DNA from: CAYJAZ01 sp964371865
Lineage (GTDB): Bacteria; Desulfobacterota; Desulfovibrionia; Desulfovibrionales; Desulfovibrionaceae
NCBI GenBank assembly: GCA_964371865.1
Contig: CAYJOR010000010.1
Span: 1-63,535 of the forward strand
Reading direction: 5' to 3'
Length of the DNA: 63,535 bases
Part shown: one piece after another, positions 34,481-43,464 of the stretch
Position numbering within the stretch: the stretch's first letter is position 1
Layout of the letters: each line of letters begins with the position of its first letter
Notes under the pieces: model-generated
Told to the model about the DNA's origin: nothing
What the model saw: the letters and a program-made list of their open reading frames with translations, nothing else
The model's database searches: none
Program-made: the position numbers and the translations under genes

Positions 34481-35689
34481 ATGTCATTGCTATCAAAAGA
34501 AATGGAAAACACAATAGAAAATGGCTCTATGATTCGTAAAATGTTTGAAGCTGGTGCTCAACTCCGTGCAGAGTTTGGAGCTGATAAAGTATGTGATTTT
34601 AGTCTCGGTAATCCTGATCTTGCTCCACCTGCTTCTGTTCTTCAAGGTTTGAAAGATTTATCAGAAAAGGCAAATATTCCTGCTGGGTTAGGTTATATGC
34701 AAAATGCAGGATTTGCGTATGCTCGTCAAACCCTTGCTACATATTTATCTAAGGAGCAAAATACAACTCTTTCTGAAAATGATGTTGTGCTTACATGTGG
34801 TGCAGCCGGCGGGATGCACGTATTTTGTCGTAGTGTTTTAAATGCAGGAGATGAAGTTCTTGGTATTGCACCTTACTTTGTTGAATATTTCAAATATGTT
34901 GGATCAAACGGCGGAGTGTTTAAACCAGTTTCGGCACACAAAGGATCCTTTGAACCTGATTTAGACGCTCTTGAAAATGCGATGAATGAGAAAACTCGTG
35001 CAATTCTTATCAATACTCCGAATAATCCGACCGGCGTAATTTATTCAGCTGAAACAATGCAAAAACTTATTGAACTTGCTGAGCGTGCCACAAAGAAATT
35101 CGGTAGAATGATTTATATTATTTGCGATGAACCTTATCGTTTCCTTGCTTATGATGGTATTGTGCCTTCAGTTCTTGATAAATCTGCGCATTGTGTTGTG
35201 ATAGGTTCTTTCTCAAAGAATTTAGCTCTTGCTGGTGAACGTATTGGATATATTGCACTTTCTCCACTTTTAGAAGATCGTGCACTTCTTATGGCAGGCC
35301 TTGTTCAAGCAAATAGGTTTTTAGGTTATGTAAATGCGCCTGTAGTTGGTCAGTATCTAATGGACGTAGCTCTAAGAGCTCCTGACTTGGAAGAAATGCT
35401 TTCAAACGCGAAAGAAGTTTATAGAAAAAGACGCGACACTTTTGCAAAAATTCTTGCAGATGCTGGAATCGAATTTAACATTCCACAGGGAGCATTTTAC
35501 TTCTTTATTAAATCACCGGTTGAAAATGAAGCTTTGTTTGTTGACGCATTGAAAGAGCAACTAATTCTTGCAGTGCCGGGCTCTGGCTTTGGCTGCGCAG
35601 GATATGTAAGACTTTCTTTTGCGGTACCTGATAGAATGATTGAACAATCTGCTGAAGGTTTCAAAAAAGCTGTTGCAAAGTTTAAGTAG
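34481..35689 (+). CDS. PLP-dependent class I aminotransferase
   Basis: The 402-residue fold-type I aminotransferase has LGNPDL and NTPNNPTGVIY substrate and cofactor segments, CDEPYRF carrying the PLP-contacting Asp, and the Schiff-base lysine in GSFSKNLALAGERIGY. The C-terminal arginine site appears in YVRLSFAVP. It resembles aspartate/alanine-type enzymes; the exact amino acid pair is not determinable. AAGGAT precedes the ATG. It is a single gene, followed by the hairpin repeat at 35715. Confidence 0.85.
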   Translation: MSLLSKEMENTIENGSMIRKMFEAGAQLRAEFGADKVCDFSLGNPDLAPPASVLQGLKDLSEKANIPAGLGYMQNAGFAYARQTLATYLSKEQNTTLSENDVVLTCGAAGGMHVFCRSVLNAGDEVLGIAPYFVEYFKYVGSNGGVFKPVSAHKGSFEPDLDALENAMNEKTRAILINTPNNPTGVIYSAETMQKLIELAERATKKFGRMIYIICDEPYRFLAYDGIVPSVLDKSAHCVVIGSFSKNLALAGERIGYIALSPLLEDRALLMAGLVQANRFLGYVNAPVVGQYLMDVALRAPDLEEMLSNAKEVYRKRRDTFAKILADAGIEFNIPQGAFYFFIKSPVENEALFVDALKEQLILAVPGSGFGCAGYVRLSFAVPDRMIEQSAEGFKKAVAKFK

Positions 35690-35714
35690 GAATTTACATC
35701 TAAGGTAAATAATT

Positions 35715-35759
35715 TCTTGAGGGGTAACCACGTTTTTTGTGTGGCTTTCCCCCTCAAGA
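35715..35759. repeat. poly-T-loop hairpin repeat in a convergent gap (copy C)
   Basis: Arms TCTTGAGGGG (35715-35724) and CCCCTCAAGA (35750-35759) pair perfectly, with inner CCAC/GTGG pairing around a TTTTTT loop. It lies between the aminotransferase gene and the convergent NlpC/P60 gene and matches copies at 18578 and 46760 in layout. Confidence 0.75.
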
Positions 35760-35796
35760 AGTCATAATTGGAATAAGATGATAACAAACTTTATTC

Positions 35797-35950
35797 TAGA
35801 TGGTGTCGTCAAATTCAAAGATTTTGTGGAGTTTTCAACTAAAAGGGATTTTCTATGAGATGCAGTGTATCAAAAACATACATAAACCGAGTAAAAAATC
35901 ATCTTTTAGGCAGAAAAACGCAAAAGAATGAAATTTGACGACACTATCTA
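35797..35950. repeat. MITE-like element, GTGTCGTCAAATT-type termini
   Basis: Inverted repeats of 19 bp (35797-35815 and 35932-35950, one mismatch) begin TAGATGGTGTCGTCAAATT. The interior (for example CAGTGTATCAAAA and ACGCAAAAGAAT) is clearly homologous to the element at 369-514, but both termini differ in the same way. The right end stops two bases before the stop codon of the convergent NlpC/P60 gene. Confidence 0.8.
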
Positions 35951-35952
35951 AA

Positions 35953-37263
35953 CTATTGTAAGATTAAATTATTATACTTTGAAACACGATTCAGAATTGT
36001 TTTTTCTTTATCTACTTTTGGTTGTTCTTTTGCGGGTTCTAGCGATGTTATCGCAACTTTTCCAATAACAATTCTGCCATCATCTATAGTTCTTATTCCC
36101 CAAATATCGTGTAAAAAGGCAACATTACCTTTGTGTTCACCAATATATAAACCTATATGACCCGGAAGATATATTAATGATGCAAAAGGTTTTGCATTTT
36201 CTAAAATCAGGTCAATTTTCTCAGAATTTGAAATTTCTCCAAGCTCTACAACCTCACCAACTTTAATCTGCTGACTTGAGTTTCTTGGTAGCCATATTCC
36301 GAAAGCCGCAAAGATATCTCGTAAAAATTCTGAACAATCTCTATTAGATAGATATCCACCCCAGCCATAAGGTTGCCCCATTAGCTCATCACCAAGTTTC
36401 GCAATATTTTGAGGGGTAAACTTCATAGGGAAATTTTCTACTCCTACTTGAGGTTTAGGAACAGATGTAAAAACTGCATTATTTCCATCGCTGGAAACTG
36501 GAAGGTAAATTCTTGTAGAACTTGCGGGTAGCAAAGCTCCAATTTCTCCATGAGCAAGCATTTTAGCATTTACGACAAGAGGAATATCTTCTTTTGTAAA
36601 TGTAACAAGCTGAGATTTTTCCCACTTTTGAATAAAATCATTATCAACATAAGCAATTGAATCACTTCTAATCCAACCACAAATGTAAGCGGTTTCAACA
36701 TAAACCCATGCTTTATCTTGGCTTTGATGTATCACAAAAAGTGGAAAACCAACAGGAATAGATGCGTATTGCATCATATCAAAAGGATAAGCACTTCCGC
36801 TTTTTTTAGTATCAAGAAAACGAGGGCGCATAGTTGGCATTTGCCTTACATCGCTTTCTTTAATAGTAATTGCTTGAAGCGCTGAATTTGGAAAAGTTGT
36901 TAAATCGGCATTAGAAGTAATTTTTTGCCAATCTGCTAAATCCCAAGGTTTTAGATTTTCAGAATATCCTTTATTTTCGCGCTCAAATGGAATGCGCACA
37001 TCAGCTGCTTTTATACTGGCTCTTTTCACATGCCAAGCTCTGAAATAAAGTCTTCTAAATTTTGTTATATTTTCTTGAATTTCGAGGCTAGACGCTAAAA
37101 CCGTATTTGTTTGTTTTTTTGCAAAGTAGTCAACACTTTGAGGATAAGTGACTAAATCCTTAATAACTATAGATTCTTTAATAGGTTCTACTTTTTGCTT
37201 TGAGGCGCAAGCAGTTATAAAAAGCATAGAAAAACAAAGGATTAGTAACTTTATCTTTTTCAT
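35953..37263 (-). CDS. SH3-domain NlpC/P60 lipoprotein (cell-wall peptidase)
   Basis: This 436-residue lipoprotein has lipobox FITAC (Cys19), a bacterial SH3-type central region, and a C-terminal NlpC/P60 (C40) domain. The catalytic cysteine lies in NRDCSEF near residue 305 and the histidine in GHIGLYIG. Such enzymes cleave gamma-D-Glu-diaminopimelate stem-peptide bonds, here presumably at the periplasmic face of a membrane. It is the last gene of the pyrH operon, two bases after the DUF721 gene. An MITE-like element abuts its stop codon. Confidence 0.82.
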   Translation of the reverse strand: MKKIKLLILCFSMLFITACASKQKVEPIKESIVIKDLVTYPQSVDYFAKKQTNTVLASSLEIQENITKFRRLYFRAWHVKRASIKAADVRIPFERENKGYSENLKPWDLADWQKITSNADLTTFPNSALQAITIKESDVRQMPTMRPRFLDTKKSGSAYPFDMMQYASIPVGFPLFVIHQSQDKAWVYVETAYICGWIRSDSIAYVDNDFIQKWEKSQLVTFTKEDIPLVVNAKMLAHGEIGALLPASSTRIYLPVSSDGNNAVFTSVPKPQVGVENFPMKFTPQNIAKLGDELMGQPYGWGGYLSNRDCSEFLRDIFAAFGIWLPRNSSQQIKVGEVVELGEISNSEKIDLILENAKPFASLIYLPGHIGLYIGEHKGNVAFLHDIWGIRTIDDGRIVIGKVAITSLEPAKEQPKVDKEKTILNRVSKYNNLILQ

Positions 37264-37265
37264 AA

Positions 37266-37757
37266 TTATTCCTTAAAAAGTGATAGATAGTGTAAATAAG
37301 CATCTCGAACTTTACCTTCAGGAAGGCTAAGTTTGCCTAGATTTTCAGGTCTGATAAGTTCAACTTGTTGAGGCGGTGTATAAATTTCGTAAGGAGTATT
37401 GAGTGGGCGTCTACTTTGCAGGAGATGGAGCTCTATTTTTTCAAATGCTTCCTCATCTAAAAAAGCATGAACTCTTTCAAGAATTTCGTCACCTAAGTAT
37501 GTCAATTCATTGAGAGCTAGATTGTCTTCTGCGGCAATAAGAAGATTTTTATCCCTATGTCCTATAGGCAGCGCTAAAGTACAAAGCTCTTCTCCCATAA
37601 CCATATCCCAATGGTCATAAAGGTGAAAGAGCTTTTGTCTAAGTTCAGAGTTTCCTTTGGATTCCAAGACGCTTTCAAGATATTTTGTAAATGAAATTGG
37701 CTCGGAGGAAGGTCTTCTTTTGAAGTATTTGAATCGTTTTTTTTCAAAACTTGCCAT
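37266..37757 (-). CDS. DUF721 family protein (DciA-like)
   Basis: The 163-residue protein carries a DUF721 domain: a basic N-terminus (KKRFKYFKRR), a helix around LYDHWDMVMGEELCTLALPIG, then LLIAAEDNLALNELTYL, which resembles the KH-like fold of DciA. In many bacteria lacking DnaC or DnaI, DciA proteins help load the replicative helicase. Whether this copy does so is inferred. It overlaps the smpB stop by one base. Confidence 0.7.
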   Translation of the reverse strand: MASFEKKRFKYFKRRPSSEPISFTKYLESVLESKGNSELRQKLFHLYDHWDMVMGEELCTLALPIGHRDKNLLIAAEDNLALNELTYLGDEILERVHAFLDEEAFEKIELHLLQSRRPLNTPYEIYTPPQQVELIRPENLGKLSLPEGKVRDAYLHYLSLFKE

Positions 37758-38194
37758 TATCGGACAAGCTCCCTTTCCATATCGCGATTTTCTGCTCTTT
37801 GCTTGAGTTCATTTCGTCTGTCGTAGAGGTGTTTACCGCGAGATAGTGCGATTTCCATCTTTATTTTACCACGTTTAAGGTAGATTTTTACAGGTATAAC
37901 TGTCAGCCCTTTTTGCTCAACTTTTGCAGAAAGTTGGCGTATTTCTTGTTTATGTAAAAGTAGTTTTCTGGTGCGCGTTGGGTCTTGTTTAACAGAAGTC
38001 CCCTGCTCGTAGACAGCTATATTCAAACCTACAAGTAAAGCCTCTTCATCTTTGAAATCTACGTAAGAATCAACAAAAGAAACTTTTCCATTACGGATTG
38101 ATTTTACTTCAGGACCTGTAAGCACAAGTCCTGCTTCATAAAAATCTATAAATTCATATAATTGTCTTGCTTTTCTATTATCGGCTAAACTCAT
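37757..38194 (-). CDS. smpB: SsrA-binding protein SmpB
   Basis: The 145-residue tmRNA partner for trans-translation shows NRKARQLYEF, GLVLTGPEVKSIRNG, the basic KLLLHKQEI and the C-terminal DRRNELKQR tail that inserts in the ribosomal decoding channel. The length is slightly short of the usual 150-160 residues. It lies 11 bp after rseP. No ssrA gene is visible in the window. Confidence 0.93.
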   Translation of the reverse strand: MSLADNRKARQLYEFIDFYEAGLVLTGPEVKSIRNGKVSFVDSYVDFKDEEALLVGLNIAVYEQGTSVKQDPTRTRKLLLHKQEIRQLSAKVEQKGLTVIPVKIYLKRGKIKMEIALSRGKHLYDRRNELKQRAENRDMERELVR

Positions 38195-38205
38195 ATATTT
38201 CTCAC

Positions 38206-39291
38206 TTATCTAAAGAATCTCATTACATCATTGAAAGTTGCAAAAATCATTAGTGAAAGTAATAAAAATCCACCAACTTGCATAAGTTTCTCTTGTACAA
38301 CCACACTAATTGGACGACGAATGACCATTTCAATTACGGAAAATACAATAGTTCCGCCATCTAAGACAGGAATTGGTAGTAAATTGAGCAAGCCCAAGTT
38401 TACGCTGATAAGTGCAGTAAGCATAAGCAAAGGCAACAAGCCAACGCTTGCCTGTGCACCAACTACTTGAGCAATCATAATTGGTCCACCTACGTTATCC
38501 GCAGAAACTGAACCGGTTACAAGTTTTACAAGACCTTGAATTGTTGTATCTATTGTAAAAATAGCTTGTTTATAGCCTTCAACAAAAGAATCAACAAATC
38601 CTAGTGGAACGTGTTTTACTTCGCCAGAAGCTCTAACGCCAAATAAATATGCTTTTTCTTCTTCACCAAAAATATTTGTACGTACGCTTTCTCTAGGAGT
38701 GATCAAAACTGTTTCTATGTTATCACCTCGAAGATATTCAACTTCAACTTCTGCGCCTTGTGTCTGGTCAAGAGAACCCGGAATATCAGCCCACTCTTCA
38801 ACTGGAAAATTCGCTATACGTAAAATTCTATCACCTTTTTCAAGTTTTGCTTCTGCCGCAGCACTTTCAGCTACAACTTCTCCAATAACTGGAAGCGCAA
38901 TTGATGAACCCACGTTAAACGCTATACCCCAATAAATAAGAAAAGCAAGCAGTAAGTTTGCTAATGGACCAGCCGCCGCTACAACTAATCGTTGGAAAGG
39001 AGGACGATTATTAATAGCATCTTCTTCTGTAAATCCAAGCTCTTCTACTTCATCGGAATATTCACCTACCATAGAAACATATCCACCAAGTGGAACAAGA
39101 GAAATACAGTAGGTAGTTCTATCTTTTTTATATTTCAAGACCTTAGGACCAAATCCTAAAGAAAATGTTATCACACCAATTTTATAATGACGTGCAGCCA
39201 AAAAATGACCAAGCTCATGAATAAATATAAGTACTCCAAGAACTAGTACGACAGCTATAGCCTGCCATGAAAATGAAAGAATTGATTCCAT
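38206..39291 (-). CDS. rseP: RIP metalloprotease RseP (site-2 protease)
   Basis: This 361-residue intramembrane zinc protease has an N-terminal membrane helix with FIHELGHFLAAR (HExxH), the GGYVSMVGE segment, a single clear PDZ domain (about residues 125-205), and the C-terminal LLPIPVLDGG motif giving the aspartate ligand. It cleaves anti-sigma factors or signal-peptide remnants in the inner membrane. It is shorter than E. coli RseP, which has two PDZ domains. It starts six bases after dxr, the conserved order in many bacteria. Confidence 0.92.
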   Translation of the reverse strand: MESILSFSWQAIAVVLVLGVLIFIHELGHFLAARHYKIGVITFSLGFGPKVLKYKKDRTTYCISLVPLGGYVSMVGEYSDEVEELGFTEEDAINNRPPFQRLVVAAAGPLANLLLAFLIYWGIAFNVGSSIALPVIGEVVAESAAAEAKLEKGDRILRIANFPVEEWADIPGSLDQTQGAEVEVEYLRGDNIETVLITPRESVRTNIFGEEEKAYLFGVRASGEVKHVPLGFVDSFVEGYKQAIFTIDTTIQGLVKLVTGSVSADNVGGPIMIAQVVGAQASVGLLPLLMLTALISVNLGLLNLLPIPVLDGGTIVFSVIEMVIRRPISVVVQEKLMQVGGFLLLSLMIFATFNDVMRFFR

Positions 39292-39297
39292 ATATTT

Positions 39298-40518
39298 CTA
39301 TCTCACTTCAATTTTATTTATTTCCTCATATGCTTGATTTCTAAACTGCATATCAGCAGCAAGAATACCATCGAGCGTAAAAGGATCTTTTTCTGATTTT
39401 TCTAAAATAATTTCTATAAGTTGCGGTATATTCATAAAGGTAATACGATCTTTTAGAAATGCTTCAACCAAAACTTCATTTACAGCATTTAAAGCAACAC
39501 ATTTTTTTTCTGAAAATGCTTTTTTTGCCAAATCTAAACATGGAAAATGTTTAGTATTAACTTCTTCAAATGTCAACTTTCCAAGCTCAGCCAATGAGAG
39601 AGTTGGCAGTTCACATTTTTCTCCGTTGAGCATTTGAGGATATGCTAAGCAGTGAGCAATCGGCAAGCGCATATCTGGAGTTGAGAGTTGAGCTATAAAT
39701 GAATAATCTTCATATTCTACAAGAGAATGGATAATACTTTGTGGGTGCACCACCACATCTACTATAGATAAGTCCACTCCGTACAAATGGCAAGCTTCAA
39801 TAATTTCTAAACCTTTATTCATCAGTGTAGCTGAATCTATAGTGATTTTCGCCCCCATAGACCAATTAGGATGCTTCAAAGCATCAGAAGCTTTAGCCTT
39901 TGATAGAAATTCAAAACTTTTATCTCGTAATGCTCCACCAGAAGCAGTAAGTACAAGTTTTCTTACGTCTTTTGGATTATGCCCTTGTAGACACTGGAAT
40001 AAGGCATGATGCTCTGAATCAATAGGGAGTATTGGTGCATTAGATTTTTTACACTCCTCACGAAGCAAATCTCCTGCAAGCACAAGACTTTCCTTGTTCG
40101 CTAGGCAAATAATCTTTCCTGACTTCGCCGCTGAAAAAGTAGATCTAAGCCCTGCAGCTCCAACTTGTGCTGAAACAAAAGTGTCTATTTCATTTAGACT
40201 TGCTATTATTTCATAGCCTTCTTGACCATGCAAAATTTCTGGAGAATAATTCTTATCACTTAATAGTAAAGCTTTAAGTTCTTGAATATTTTCCTCTAGT
40301 TGCACTACTAAATACTTTGGGCGGAAGTCTAAAGCTTGCTTTGCAAGTAAAGAAACATTTTTACCAGCACCTAATGCAATCACTTCAAATAGTTTGGGAT
40401 ATTGAGATACTATCTTAAGTGTGCTTTCGCCTATTGAACCTGTAGATCCACAAATCGAAAGTTTTCTTGGGAATTGTTTACAGTACGTTTCATTAGGTAA
40501 ACTTGTGATATACTGCAT
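39298..40518 (-). CDS. dxr: 1-deoxy-D-xylulose 5-phosphate reductoisomerase
   Basis: The 406-residue second enzyme of the non-mevalonate isoprenoid pathway makes MEP with NADPH and a divalent metal. Visible blocks are the NADPH loop GSTGSIGEST (near residue 24), ANKESLVLAG, the metal/substrate site PIDSEHHALFQCL, and LMNKGLEIIEA, then VDVVVHPQSIIHSLVEY. It has about 15 extra residues at the N-terminus compared with typical starts. It sits three bases after cdsA. Confidence 0.93.
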   Translation of the reverse strand: MQYITSLPNETYCKQFPRKLSICGSTGSIGESTLKIVSQYPKLFEVIALGAGKNVSLLAKQALDFRPKYLVVQLEENIQELKALLLSDKNYSPEILHGQEGYEIIASLNEIDTFVSAQVGAAGLRSTFSAAKSGKIICLANKESLVLAGDLLREECKKSNAPILPIDSEHHALFQCLQGHNPKDVRKLVLTASGGALRDKSFEFLSKAKASDALKHPNWSMGAKITIDSATLMNKGLEIIEACHLYGVDLSIVDVVVHPQSIIHSLVEYEDYSFIAQLSTPDMRLPIAHCLAYPQMLNGEKCELPTLSLAELGKLTFEEVNTKHFPCLDLAKKAFSEKKCVALNAVNEVLVEAFLKDRITFMNIPQLIEIILEKSEKDPFTLDGILAADMQFRNQAYEEINKIEVR

Positions 40519-40521
40519 AAA

Positions 40522-41316
40522 TTAAAACTTAATTTGAGGAAAAAGATTAAATAATATCAATAAAATAGGAACAACAAATAAAATGCTGTCCAATCTATCT
40601 AGAACTCCGCCATGCCCAGGTAAAATACTTGAACTGTCTTTGATATCTGCTGAACGTTTAAGGGCTGACTCAAAAAAGTCGCCAAGTTGCGCAACAACTG
40701 AAAGAATTGCTCCCATCAAGGCAAACAAAATCCAATGAGCATCAGCATAAAGACCGCAATAATACACACTAAAAATTACAGATGCAACTAGTCCACCAAT
40801 ACAACCTTCTCTGCTTTTTTTAGGGCTAACTGCAACCCAAACTTTATTTTTTCCTATTGATAATCCGGTAAGATACGCAAAGGTATCATTCACTGCCGGC
40901 AACAAAAAGGCATAAAGAATGCCATGAGGTGAAAGCCTGTCAAAAAGAAGAATAATAACAGGTAAATAGACAACTCCAGCTATAAGAATTACCGCTTCTC
41001 GCAAAGCCTTTTTATCGTCTTGCGGCCAACGGAAAAGAGTAACAATAGCGATAAGAATACCTACCAAGGCAAGTGCTAGAAAGTCATCTATCGGAGTAAA
41101 CAAGGTAAGCCCCATAAATAGAACAGGAAGGAACATACCAAAGTAAAGAAGTTTTTGTCTTCTTTTTCCAAAAAACATACGATAAAATTCCCAAGAGCCA
41201 ATTACACCCATGAGAATAAAGCAGAGGTCAAGAAAAATTCCACCCGTCAACCACGCATAAATGAGAATCGAAAGAAGGACGGCAGCCGTTATCACACGTT
41301 TATAAAATTCTTTCAT
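40522..41316 (-). CDS. cdsA: phosphatidate cytidylyltransferase
   Basis: This 264-residue inner-membrane protein has about eight hydrophobic helices and the CDS signature near the C-terminus (SAD IKDSS..LPGHGGVLDRLDS, about residues 220-245). It makes CDP-diacylglycerol from phosphatidate and CTP for phospholipid synthesis. It lies between uppS (19-bp gap) and dxr in the conserved isoprenoid-lipid operon. Confidence 0.92.
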   Translation of the reverse strand: MKEFYKRVITAAVLLSILIYAWLTGGIFLDLCFILMGVIGSWEFYRMFFGKRRQKLLYFGMFLPVLFMGLTLFTPIDDFLALALVGILIAIVTLFRWPQDDKKALREAVILIAGVVYLPVIILLFDRLSPHGILYAFLLPAVNDTFAYLTGLSIGKNKVWVAVSPKKSREGCIGGLVASVIFSVYYCGLYADAHWILFALMGAILSVVAQLGDFFESALKRSADIKDSSSILPGHGGVLDRLDSILFVVPILLILFNLFPQIKF

Positions 41317-41335
41317 GACACCTACTTATAAAATT

Positions 41336-42046
41336 CTATTGAGATAGTTGTTCGTCTGTCTTTCCGAATCTACGCTTTCGAGAATAAAAATTATCAATGG
41401 CCTTTTCTAATTCAGTCTCATCAAAATCCGGAAAATAAAGAGGAGTAAAATACAGTTCGCTATACGCTGCTTGATAAAGTAAGAAATTACTGAGTCTTGT
41501 ATCACCACCTGTTCTAATAATTAAATCAGGCTCAGGAAAAGACGGCGCATCTAAGTTTAGAGAAATTTTCTTAGCTAAATCAATTGAAGTTAGACTATTC
41601 AAATCCTCATTTTCAGCAATCTTCTTTACTGCACGCGCTATTTCTTCACGCGCAGAATATGCAAGAGCAAGGCAAAGATTCATTGCCTTGCACCCTTTTG
41701 TTTTATGTATAGCATATTCTAAAGCTTTTTGTGATGCAAACGGGAGAGATTTGATATCGCCAATGCAATGCAAGCGAATATCTTTCTCAATTAAAGTAGG
41801 AACTTCTTCTGAAATGAATTTAACAAGCAACGAAAATAGTTGAGTCAATTCCTCATAAGGACGTTCCAAATTTTCACGAGAAAGTGCGTAAAGCGTTAAA
41901 TATCCAACATTAAGCTCTCTAGCTCGTGTTAGAATTTTTCTTACGGCTTTTGCACCTTCTTTGTGACCCTCGCTACGAGCCAAACCTTTTTGTTTAGCCC
42001 AGCGCCCGTTACCATCCATTATTATAGCAATATGTTGAATTGCCAC
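41336..42046 (-). CDS. uppS: undecaprenyl diphosphate synthase
   Basis: The 236-residue cis-prenyltransferase makes the C55 carrier for peptidoglycan and LPS. It contains IIMDGNGRWAK near residue 8, GHKEGAKAV, LYALSRENLERP, and the C-terminal IRTGGDTRLSNFLLYQAAYSEL block. Its start overlaps the frr stop by one base. Confidence 0.94.
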   Translation of the reverse strand: MAIQHIAIIMDGNGRWAKQKGLARSEGHKEGAKAVRKILTRARELNVGYLTLYALSRENLERPYEELTQLFSLLVKFISEEVPTLIEKDIRLHCIGDIKSLPFASQKALEYAIHKTKGCKAMNLCLALAYSAREEIARAVKKIAENEDLNSLTSIDLAKKISLNLDAPSFPEPDLIIRTGGDTRLSNFLLYQAAYSELYFTPLYFPDFDETELEKAIDNFYSRKRRFGKTDEQLSQ

Positions 42047-42606
42047 TAGATATCCATTATTTCTTTTTCTTTTGCTTGATATTTTTCATCGCTTTTTGCA
42101 ACGAATTTATCAGTCATTTTTTGAATTTCATCCAAAGCTTTTTTAGATTCATCTTCGGTAATTAGTTTATCTTTTTCTAGTTTTTTCATAGAGTCGTTCA
42201 CATCTCTTCTGATGTTACGAACTGCTACTTTTGCATCTTCAGCATATTTTTTTGCTAGTTTTGATAATTCTTTACGGCGATCTTCTGTCAATGCTGGAAT
42301 AACGATACGAATGATTTTACCATCATTCATTGGATTTAATCCAAGATCTGATTTTTGAATAGCTTTTTCGATTAATGCAAAAGAGCCTTTATCCCAAGGT
42401 TGAATTGCAATTGTTCTACTATCAGGAATAGATACAGAAGCTACACCTTTGATTGGTGTAGGAGTTCCATAATAATCAACTTTTATATCATCTACTAAAG
42501 TTGTAGAAGCACGACCTGTGCGTAATTTTGTAAAATCTCTTTCAAGCGCTACAAGAGCTTTTTCCATACGCTCTTCAGCATCAAACATTATTTCATCTTT
42601 GCTCAT
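42046..42606 (-). CDS. frr: ribosome recycling factor
   Basis: The 186-residue RRF is at the usual length. It has the N-terminal helix with ALERDFTKLRTGRAS, the central SIPDSRTIAIQPWDK, and the C-terminal helices VRNIRRDVNDSMKKLEKD. With EF-G it splits post-termination ribosomes. It follows pyrH after 27 bp and overlaps uppS. Confidence 0.95.
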   Translation of the reverse strand: MSKDEIMFDAEERMEKALVALERDFTKLRTGRASTTLVDDIKVDYYGTPTPIKGVASVSIPDSRTIAIQPWDKGSFALIEKAIQKSDLGLNPMNDGKIIRIVIPALTEDRRKELSKLAKKYAEDAKVAVRNIRRDVNDSMKKLEKDKLITEDESKKALDEIQKMTDKFVAKSDEKYQAKEKEIMDI

Positions 42607-42633
42607 ATATTCTCCGATTATTTTTTCTTAATT

Positions 42634-43347
42634 TTAGTGACTTACTAATGAGCCTTCTTTTTCGCCCGTTAGAACACGTTTAATTGCTCCACCAAGCATT
42701 GAACAAACAACTATAGGCATATTATTTTCTTCAGCCAAAGTTAGGGCTGTTGAGTCCATCACTTTTAGTTGTCTTGTCAAGGTTTCTTGGTAAGTTATGT
42801 TATCAAATTTAACTGCATCGGTAAATTTCATAGGATCTTTATCGTAAAGTCCATCTACTTTTGTAGCTTTAATGATGATTGAACAATTTAGCTCAACGCC
42901 ACGCAATGCTGCTGCTGTATCCGTTGTAAAATACGGGTTTCCTGTACCGGCTGCACAGATAACTACTCGTCCTTTTTCCATATGGCGAATAGCTCTTCTT
43001 CTGATATAAGGTTCAGAAACTTCCATAGCTGCAATTGCTGAAAGCACACGTGTTGGCACATTCATTTTTTCAAGGGCATCTTGAACCGCAAGAGCGTTCA
43101 TTATTGTTGCAAGCATCCCCATATAGTCAGCATTTGATCTATCCATTCCTTTTGCGGAGCTAGAAAGACCACGGAAGATGTTTCCGCCGCCGATTACAAG
43201 AGCAAGTTGCGCGCCTTCTGCGTGAACTTGTGCTACTTCTGAGCAAATTTTACTCACGATTTCAGGATCTACGCCAAAGCCTTTATCGCCAGCTAAAGCT
43301 TCACCACTAAGTTTTAAAAGTACGCGAGGGTATTTTAATGTTGTCAT
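42634..43347 (-). CDS. pyrH: uridylate kinase
   Basis: The 237-residue UMP kinase of the amino acid kinase fold shows LLKLSGEALAG, LVIGGGNIFRG, AAGTGNPYFTTDTAAALR and KATKVDGLYDKDP. It phosphorylates UMP to UDP. It is the first gene of a nine-gene minus-strand operon ending with the NlpC/P60 lipoprotein. A promoter is at 43392-43419. Confidence 0.95.
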   Translation of the reverse strand: MTTLKYPRVLLKLSGEALAGDKGFGVDPEIVSKICSEVAQVHAEGAQLALVIGGGNIFRGLSSSAKGMDRSNADYMGMLATIMNALAVQDALEKMNVPTRVLSAIAAMEVSEPYIRRRAIRHMEKGRVVICAAGTGNPYFTTDTAAALRGVELNCSIIIKATKVDGLYDKDPMKFTDAVKFDNITYQETLTRQLKVMDSTALTLAEENNMPIVVCSMLGGAIKRVLTGEKEGSLVSH

Positions 43348-43391
43348 ATTTTTTCCTTTTTAAGGAGAAAAGTTTATATCTATCGCAATCA

Positions 43392-43419
43392 AGTATATAC
43401 ATTATAAAATTTTTTTCAA
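43392..43419 (-). promoter_or_regulatory. promoter of the pyrH operon
   Basis: On the minus strand TTGAAA (43414-43419) and TATACT (43392-43397) are 16 bp apart, about 45 bp before the pyrH ATG. A TTGACT just upstream offers an alternative -35. Confidence 0.5.
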
Positions 43420-43464
43420 GTCAAACTTTTAGGAATTAATCTTTTTAAATTAATTAGTCATTTT

